Shown here in pieces: positions 40,797 through 44,997 of a stretch of 44,997 nt of DNA. Numbering within the stretch: position 1 is the first letter of the stretch; the number at the start of each line of letters is the position of its first letter. The position numbers were made by a program, and so were the translations under genes. The notes under the pieces were generated by a model. That model was not told where the DNA came from. It searched no databases and saw only the letters and a list, made by a program, of their open reading frames with translations. The stretch spans positions 1-44,997 of the forward strand of contig NZ_QKYN01000058.1 in NCBI RefSeq assembly GCF_003258295.1, read 5' to 3'. Source of the DNA: Streptacidiphilus pinicola. GTDB taxonomy: Bacteria > Actinomycetota > Actinomycetes > Streptomycetales > Streptomycetaceae.

Positions 40797-43352
40797 TCAC
40801 TCGTCCGGGTGGCCGAGCTCCACGTCGTGGCCGCTCTCGCCGCGCCCGTCCACGGTCAGCGCGGAGGCGACCGGCGGGTAGCCGCTGGTGATGAGGGTGT
40901 AGTCGCCCGCGTCCAGGTCGGTGAAGGCGTAGCCGCCGTCCTCACCCGTGGTCGCGGTGCCGACGACGTTGCCGGCCCCGTCCACGAGGGTGACCCGGGC
41001 GTCGGCCAGCGGGCGGTGGTCCGCGCCGGCACGCACCGTGCCCTGCAGTTGCACACCGGCGGCCAGCTCGATCTCGACGCGGGTCAGGCCCGCCCCGCCG
41101 ACCTCCGCCAGCAGCGCGGCCGGACGGAACCCGGCGGCGTTGACGGCGACGGTGAAGGTGCCGGAGGCCAGGTCGCCGAAGGTGAAGACGCCCGTCTCGG
41201 CGGTCTTCCCGGTGGCCAGCACCTCGCCGCGGACGTCGGTGAGGACGACCATCGCGTCACCCACCGGCCGCCCGCCCGCCGCCGCGCGCACCAGGCCGGT
41301 CAGGCCGCTGGTGCCGGAGAGCGCCACGTCGTAGACGAGCGGGCCGTCGCCGACGACGACGGTGGACGCCTGCGGCTGGTGGCCCTCGGCGGCCGCGATC
41401 AGCACGTAGCTGCCCGCGCCGGGCGCGGTCAGCTCATAACCGCCGTCGGCGCCCACCGGGGTGCGGCCCAGCTGCCGCCCCTGGAGCGTGATCAGGGTGA
41501 GCGTCGCGGTGCCGACCGGGTGGCCGTCCCCGCCACGCACGAAGCCGTGGATCGTGATGCCGCTCATCGGAACCTCCTGGCCGGCCACGGGGTCGATGCC
41601 CGCGGTCGCGAACACGGCGGCCGGCTGCACGTCGGCAGCGGCGGCCAGACTGGCCAACTCCACCTCGGACGCGGTCTCCTCCTCGACAGCCGGGGTGGCC
41701 GCGGCGGCCGGGGCGGCCGGGTTGGCGTCTTCCGTCCCCTCGATCCCGGCGCTCTGCTGCAGCGCGTTCGCCGTCTTCAGCGGCACCTCCTTGATGAAGA
41801 CCACCAGCAGGAAGGCGACCAGCGCGAACGGGGCGGCGTAGAGGAACACGTCCGCGATGGCGTGCCCGTAGCTGCTCTCGACGATCCCGCGGACCACGGT
41901 GGGCAGCTTCCCCAGGTCGGGGATGTTGGCCTCGCCGCCGGAGGAGGCCGGCATCGGGAGGCCGAGGGCGGCGAAGCCGTCCTTCGTGTAGTGGGTGATC
42001 CGGGTGGTGAGCGCGGCGCCGAGGGCGGCGACCCCGATCGCGCCACCGAGGGACCGGAAGAAGGTGACCAGCGAGCTGGCCGCGCCGAGGTCCTTGGGGG
42101 CGACCTGGTTCTGCACCGCGAGCACCAGGTTCTGCATCATCAGACCGATGCCGACGCCCAGCAGCGCCATGTAGACGCCGACCTCCCAGTAGGGGGTGTC
42201 GGACCGGATCAGGCCGAGCGTGCCGGCGCCTGCGGTCAGGAAGAGACCGCCGCCGACGAGGAAGGCCTTCCAGCGGCCGGTGCGGGTGATGACCTGGCCG
42301 GAGACCATCGAGGCGACGAAGAGGCCGCCGACCATTGGAATGGTCATCACGCCCGACATGGTCGGGGTCTTGCCGCGGGAGAGCTGGAAGTACTGGCTGA
42401 GGAAGACGGTGCCGGCGAACATCGCGATGCCGACGAAGAGGCTGGCGACGGAGGTCAGCGTGATCGTCGCGTTGCGGAACAGCCGCAGCGGGATGATCGG
42501 CTCGCTCGCCCTGGACTCGACGAGCAGGAAGATCAGACCGAGGACGACGGCGCCGGGCACCATCACGTAGGTCTGCCACGACAGCCAGGCGAACTTGTCG
42601 CCGGCCAGCGTGACCCAGACCATCAGCAGGCAGACCGCGGCGGTGACGAAGAACGCCCCCAGCCAGTCGACCTTGACCTGCCGCTTCACCACCGGCAGGT
42701 GGATCGTCTTCTGCAGCACGACCAGCGCGATGACGGCGAACGGCACGACCACGTAGAAGCACCAGCGCCAGCCGAGCCAGCTGGTGTCGGTGATGACGCC
42801 ACCGACCAGCGGGCCGCCGACGGTCGCGACGGCGAAGGTCGCGCCGAGGTAGCCGCTGTACCGGCCGCGCTCACGCGGCGAGATCATGGCGGCCATGATC
42901 ACCTGCGAGAGCGCGGACAGACCGCCCGCGCCGATGCCCTGCACGACGCGGCAGGCGATCAGCATGCCGGCGTTCTGCGAGAAGCCGGCCACCACCGAGG
43001 CGACGATATAGAGCACCAGGGCTATCTGGACCAGGAGCTTCTTGCTCACCAGGTCCGACATCTTGCCCCACAGCGGGGTGGTCGCGGTGACCGCGAGCAG
43101 CGCCGCCGTGACGATCCAGGTGTAGGCGCTCTGACCGCCGCCGATGTCCGCGAGGATGGTCGGCAGCGCGGTCGACACGATCGTCGAGGAGAGCACGGCG
43201 ACGAACATGCCGAGCATCAGCCCGGACAGTGCCTCCATGATCTGCCGGTGCGACATCGGGGCCTGGTGGTCCCCGGCGTGCGGGCCGGGTGCGGCATGCG
43301 CGCCGTGCTTGGGCGCGGCCTCCTGCACACCGGTCGATACGGATGTTGCCAT
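40797..43352 (-). CDS. DHA2-type MFS drug transporter fused to three carboxypeptidase-regulatory-like domains
   Basis: The 851-residue protein has a 14-helix drug:H+ antiporter (about 35-525) with LSSTIVSTALPTILADIGG in helix 1 and LWGKMSDLVSKKLLVQIAL in loop 2-3. An Ala/Glu-rich cytosolic linker (about 527-590) follows, then three transthyretin-like repeats (about 595-851), each with a beta-sandwich pattern such as GHPVGTATLTLITLQGRQLG, GRPVGDAMVVLTDVRGEVLA and HRPLADARVTLVDGAGNVVG. Usual DHA2 exporters lack this tail of about 260 residues. A good ribosome site precedes an in-frame internal ATG at the tail start. ATG 43352 is reached across a 25-base palindrome from the MarR gene, so it is repressed by MarR presumably until drug is bound. 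Confidence 0.92.
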   Translation of the reverse strand: MATSVSTGVQEAAPKHGAHAAPGPHAGDHQAPMSHRQIMEALSGLMLGMFVAVLSSTIVSTALPTILADIGGGQSAYTWIVTAALLAVTATTPLWGKMSDLVSKKLLVQIALVLYIVASVVAGFSQNAGMLIACRVVQGIGAGGLSALSQVIMAAMISPRERGRYSGYLGATFAVATVGGPLVGGVITDTSWLGWRWCFYVVVPFAVIALVVLQKTIHLPVVKRQVKVDWLGAFFVTAAVCLLMVWVTLAGDKFAWLSWQTYVMVPGAVVLGLIFLLVESRASEPIIPLRLFRNATITLTSVASLFVGIAMFAGTVFLSQYFQLSRGKTPTMSGVMTIPMVGGLFVASMVSGQVITRTGRWKAFLVGGGLFLTAGAGTLGLIRSDTPYWEVGVYMALLGVGIGLMMQNLVLAVQNQVAPKDLGAASSLVTFFRSLGGAIGVAALGAALTTRITHYTKDGFAALGLPMPASSGGEANIPDLGKLPTVVRGIVESSYGHAIADVFLYAAPFALVAFLLVVFIKEVPLKTANALQQSAGIEGTEDANPAAPAAAATPAVEEETASEVELASLAAAADVQPAAVFATAGIDPVAGQEVPMSGITIHGFVRGGDGHPVGTATLTLITLQGRQLGRTPVGADGGYELTAPGAGSYVLIAAAEGHQPQASTVVVGDGPLVYDVALSGTSGLTGLVRAAAGGRPVGDAMVVLTDVRGEVLATGKTAETGVFTFGDLASGTFTVAVNAAGFRPAALLAEVGGAGLTRVEIELAAGVQLQGTVRAGADHRPLADARVTLVDGAGNVVGTATTGEDGGYAFTDLDAGDYTLITSGYPPVASALTVDGRGESGHDVELGHPDE
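41565..41578 (-). other. Possible internal translation start in the efflux gene
   Basis: On the minus strand AGGAGG (41578-41573) lies 5 bases before an in-frame ATG (41567-41565). The codons are CAG GAG GTT CCG ATG. The product from 41567 to 40797 would be the three-repeat tail alone, 256 residues. The GTT codon, uncommon here, extends the ribosome-binding match. Confidence 0.45.
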
Positions 43353-43366
43353 CGTCTGTGTTCTCC

Positions 43367-43391
43367 AACTGACTTGCTGGGCAAGACAGTT
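43367..43391. promoter_or_regulatory. MarR-type operator before the efflux gene
   Basis: AACTGACTTGC-TGG-GCAAGACAGTT is a 25-base palindrome with one mismatch between arms. It starts 15 bases from the efflux ATG. Its core TTGC-N3-GCAA resembles the two sites before the MarR gene. Confidence 0.6.
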
Positions 43392-43412
43392 TTGGGCGAG
43401 GGGTGGGCGGGC

Positions 43413-43461
43413 GGTCAGTGGTTCGGTCAGGTCGTCGATCAGTCGTCAGTCGGTCAGTCGG
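43413..43461. repeat. Short GTCAGT repeats at the MarR 3' end
   Basis: Variants of GGTCAGT or ATCAGTC occur about six times in 49 bases, running into the last codons of the MarR gene. This is a simple-sequence tract of unknown meaning. Confidence 0.6.
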
Positions 43462-43904
43462 CTGCAGGCCTTGGGGCGGCTGCCGTCGAAGCTCTCGCGC
43501 AGCCGGGCCATGAGTGTGGAGAGCTGCGTCACTTCGTCGTCCGTCCAGTCCTGCAGGAAGTCCGCGAGCGTCTCGGCGATGAGGTCCGACGCGTCGCGCA
43601 GGACCTCCTCTCCGGCAGGGGTGAGGCTCAGCAACCGTGATCGCTTGTCCTGCGGGTCGGGGTGGCGTTCGATCCACCCGCGTTCGGCGAGGTAGGCAAC
43701 GTGGCGGCTGGTGACCGACACGTCAACGTCGAGCCGCTCCGACAGCTCGACGGTCCGCATCCGCCCGTACCGGGAGAGCATCCGCAACACCGCGACGGAG
43801 CCGGCCGCACGGTCGTGCGGCAGCGCGCGCTTCAGCCCACGACTGACCGCGCCCAGCGCGCTCAGTTGCCGCATCAGCTCCGCGCAGCGCTCCTGCGTCG
43901 CCAT
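43446..43904 (-). CDS. MarR family transcriptional regulator
   Basis: The 152-residue protein matches MarR: an N-terminal dimerisation helix, the winged helix RMRTVELSERLDVDVSVTSRHVAYLAERGWIERHPDPQDKRSRLLSLTPAG (shown in parts: RMRTVELSERLDVDVSVTS and HPDPQDKRSRLLSLTPAG), and a C-terminal helix. It precedes the efflux gene by 93 bases on the same strand. Two related inverted repeats lie just upstream of its start and one before the efflux gene, so autoregulation and repression of efflux are likely. ATG 43904 is chosen, with a GGGGG run 6 to 7 bases upstream; a GTG one codon earlier is possible. Confidence 0.92.
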   Translation of the reverse strand: MATQERCAELMRQLSALGAVSRGLKRALPHDRAAGSVAVLRMLSRYGRMRTVELSERLDVDVSVTSRHVAYLAERGWIERHPDPQDKRSRLLSLTPAGEEVLRDASDLIAETLADFLQDWTDDEVTQLSTLMARLRESFDGSRPKACSRLTD

Positions 43905-43920
43905 CACAACCCCCGCACAT

Positions 43921-43965
43921 TAGTTGCCTGGGGCAACCTTAAGGCATTTAGTTGCAACAGGCAAA
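43921..43965. promoter_or_regulatory. Two MarR-type operators upstream of the MarR gene
   Basis: TAGTTGC-CTGG-GGCAA (43921-43936) and TAGTTGC-AACA-GGCAA (43949-43964) are direct copies 28 bases apart, each an inverted repeat with core TTGC-N5-GCAA. The first extends to GTTGCC-TGG-GGCAAC. The area is clearly AT-richer than its flanks, as expected for a promoter. Confidence 0.65.
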
Positions 43966-44028
43966 TGAATGGCCGGTGCGGTGACCGCCGTCACGTCCGG
44001 GCGGGACCCGGAGGGGGTCGGGCTCTGT

Positions 44029-44034
44029 TACCGT
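44029..44034 (+). promoter_or_regulatory. -10-like box of the initiator tRNA
   Basis: TACCGT ends 11 bases before the tRNA 5' end, a plausible distance for a short leader. The -35 is unclear. Confidence 0.35.
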
Positions 44035-44045
44035 TGAGATACCGA

Positions 44046-44119
44046 CGCGGGGTGGAGCAGCTCGGTAGCTCGCTGGGCTCATAACCCAGAGGTCGCAGGT
44101 TCAAATCCTGTCCCCGCTA
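44046..44119 (+). tRNA. Initiator tRNA-fMet (anticodon CAT)
   Basis: Anticodon CAT lies at 44080-44082. The three G-C pairs of the anticodon stem (GGG/CCC flanking the loop) and the unpaired first acceptor position (C44046 opposite T44118) are the marks of the initiator. The T loop reads TTCAAAT, and CCA is not encoded. Confidence 0.95.
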
Positions 44120-44125
44120 CTACGA

Positions 44126-44167
44126 CTCTGTGGGCTCGGCCGGAAGGCCGGGCCCACAGAGCTTTTT
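44126..44167 (+). terminator. Rho-independent terminator of tRNA-fMet
   Basis: CTCTGTGGGC and GGCC pair with GGCC and GCCCACAGAG across the loop GGAA, giving a long stem at 44126-44161. It is followed by CTTTTT (44162-44167). It is the only terminator in the window with a clear T run. Confidence 0.92.
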
Positions 44168-44211
44168 ATGGCTTCTTATCTGCCATCGTGGCTTCTTGTG
44201 GAAGGTCCGTC

Positions 44212-44997
44212 GTGAACCACCGCACCAACCGGTCCAACGACCAGCGCCCGGCGACGCGATTCGGCCGACCCCTCTCCCCCGCGGAGCGCGCCGGGAAGAC
44301 CGGGCAGAAGCGCGGTTCCTGGCAGCAGGGCGGCCCGGAGGCCGGTGACGGCCGCCAGCGACGCGGCGGACAGTCCTTCGGTGCGCCGAAGCGCCGTCCG
44401 GTGAAGCGTCAGGTCATCGCCGCACAGGGCGACTTCGAGGTGGTGGCCCCGCAGACCCCGGCGCTTCCGGCGGTCACGTCCTTCGCCGAGCTGGAGCTGC
44501 CGCGTGCGCTGCAGGCGACGCTCGCGCGCGAGGGCATCACCGAGCCGTTCCCGATCCAGGGGGCGACGCTGCCCAACGCGCTCGCCGGGCGCGACGTCCT
44601 CGGCCGCGGCCGGACCGGCTCCGGCAAGACCCTCGCCTTCGGCCTCGCGCTCCTCGCCCGGACCGCGGGCCGCCGCGCGGAGACCAAGGCTCCGCTGGCC
44701 CTGGTCCTGGTACCGACCCGGGAGCTGGCCCAGCAGGTCGCCACCTCGCTCGGCCCCTACGCGACCGCGGTCAACCTGCGCGTGGCCACCGTCGTCGGCG
44801 GCCTCTCGATCGGCCGCCAGGCGGGCGAGATGAAGCGCGGCGTCGACGTGCTCATCGCCACCCCCGGCCGGCTGCGGGACCTGCTGGACCGCGGCGACGT
44901 GCGGCTCGACCGCGTCGAGACCACCGTGCTGGACGAGGCCGACCAGATGGCCGACATGGGCTTCCTGCCGCAGGTCACGGCCCTGCTGGAGGCTGTC
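44212..44997 (+). CDS. DEAD-box RNA helicase, partial (runs off the window)
   Basis: The first 262 codons are visible. A basic, Gly/Gln/Arg-rich N-terminus (about 1-75) is followed by the helicase core: SFAELELPRALQATLAREGITEPFPIQ is the Q-motif region (read as TSFAELELP and EPFPIQ), motif I is GRGRTGSGKT, Ia is PTRELAQQ, motif Ib is ATPGRLRDLL and motif II is VLDEADQMADMGF. It unwinds RNA or remodels RNA-protein complexes with ATP. GTG 44212 follows GGAAGG (44200-44205) by 6 bases. It is separated from the initiator tRNA by a strong terminator, so it has its own promoter; two TGGCTTCTT direct repeats lie in the leader. The C-terminal helicase domain is outside the window. Confidence 0.93.
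   Translation, partial: MNHRTNRSNDQRPATRFGRPLSPAERAGKTGQKRGSWQQGGPEAGDGRQRRGGQSFGAPKRRPVKRQVIAAQGDFEVVAPQTPALPAVTSFAELELPRALQATLAREGITEPFPIQGATLPNALAGRDVLGRGRTGSGKTLAFGLALLARTAGRRAETKAPLALVLVPTRELAQQVATSLGPYATAVNLRVATVVGGLSIGRQAGEMKRGVDVLIATPGRLRDLLDRGDVRLDRVETTVLDEADQMADMGFLPQVTALLEAV

Noticed and set aside
43413-43461. GTCAGT repeats as a possible CRISPR or small array
   Set aside because: The units are only 7-8 bases without spacers; it is a simple repeat at a gene end.
1-44997. Search for insertion sequences, integrases, attachment sites or CRISPR arrays
   Set aside because: No transposase or integrase motifs and no regularly spaced repeats were found. The tRNA genes show no partial 3'-end copies that would mark an integration site; the second tRNA-Lys is a full gene.

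Overview
The window is chromosomal DNA of a high-GC actinomycete, most likely a member of the Streptomycetaceae (Streptomyces, Kitasatospora or Streptacidiphilus; the genus cannot be fixed from this stretch). The evidence is strong G/C bias at third codon positions, near absence of TTA codons, GTG/TTG starts with GGAGG-type ribosome sites, probable leaderless genes, Streptomyces-type -10 boxes (TAGGAT, TAGAAT, TACGAT), and typical families such as PknB-type kinases with beta-propellers, DUF4232, DUF5937, SPW repeats, SUKH-4 and CE1758/CE1759-type flavin proteins. No mobile element, integrase, CRISPR array or replication origin was seen.

Layout. 1-9.4 kb: a PhzF-like enzyme, then two near-identical tRNA-Lys(CUU) cassettes 6.7 kb apart, each with its own promoter and a TTCG-capped terminator. 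Between and after them lie a P-loop kinase, a coupled phosphodiester-glycosidase/polyprenyl-phosphate phosphoribosyltransferase pair, an alcohol dehydrogenase, a CDF metal transporter, a universal stress protein, chorismate mutase, a PrmC-related methyltransferase and an inositol-monophosphatase homologue with altered metal ligands. 9.4-22.9 kb: an MFS exporter, VOC and OsmC proteins, a PAS-GGDEF-EAL cyclic-di-GMP protein carrying the only in-frame TTA codon found in the window, a secreted GH26-like hydrolase, an APC permease, a Tat-exported cholesterol-oxidase-like flavoenzyme coupled to a crotonase, and a membrane Ser/Thr kinase with a PQQ-type propeller.

22.9-35.4 kb: the FMN reductase/LLM flavoenzyme pair divergent from a MerR regulator, an HD hydrolase with a DUF6508-like tail, a metallo-beta-lactamase-fold protein, an ADP-ribosylglycohydrolase translationally overlapped by an ArsR-type regulator, an MFS exporter, a DUF4232 lipoprotein, a DrrAB-type ABC exporter, an SPW membrane protein and a pyridoxamine-oxidase-like protein. 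35.6-39.9 kb: the most unusual block, four same-strand genes: a deaminase-fold protein, a SUKH-4 protein, a SUKH-4-like/deaminase fusion and a P-loop ATPase with WD40-like repeats. It looks like a conflict or self-sensing system built on nucleic-acid or nucleotide deamination. 39.9-43.9 kb: a MarR-controlled drug-efflux locus in which both the transporter tail and the following YceI protein carry transthyretin-like carboxypeptidase-regulatory domains. 44.0 kb to the end: initiator tRNA, a strong terminator and the start of a DEAD-box helicase that runs off the window.
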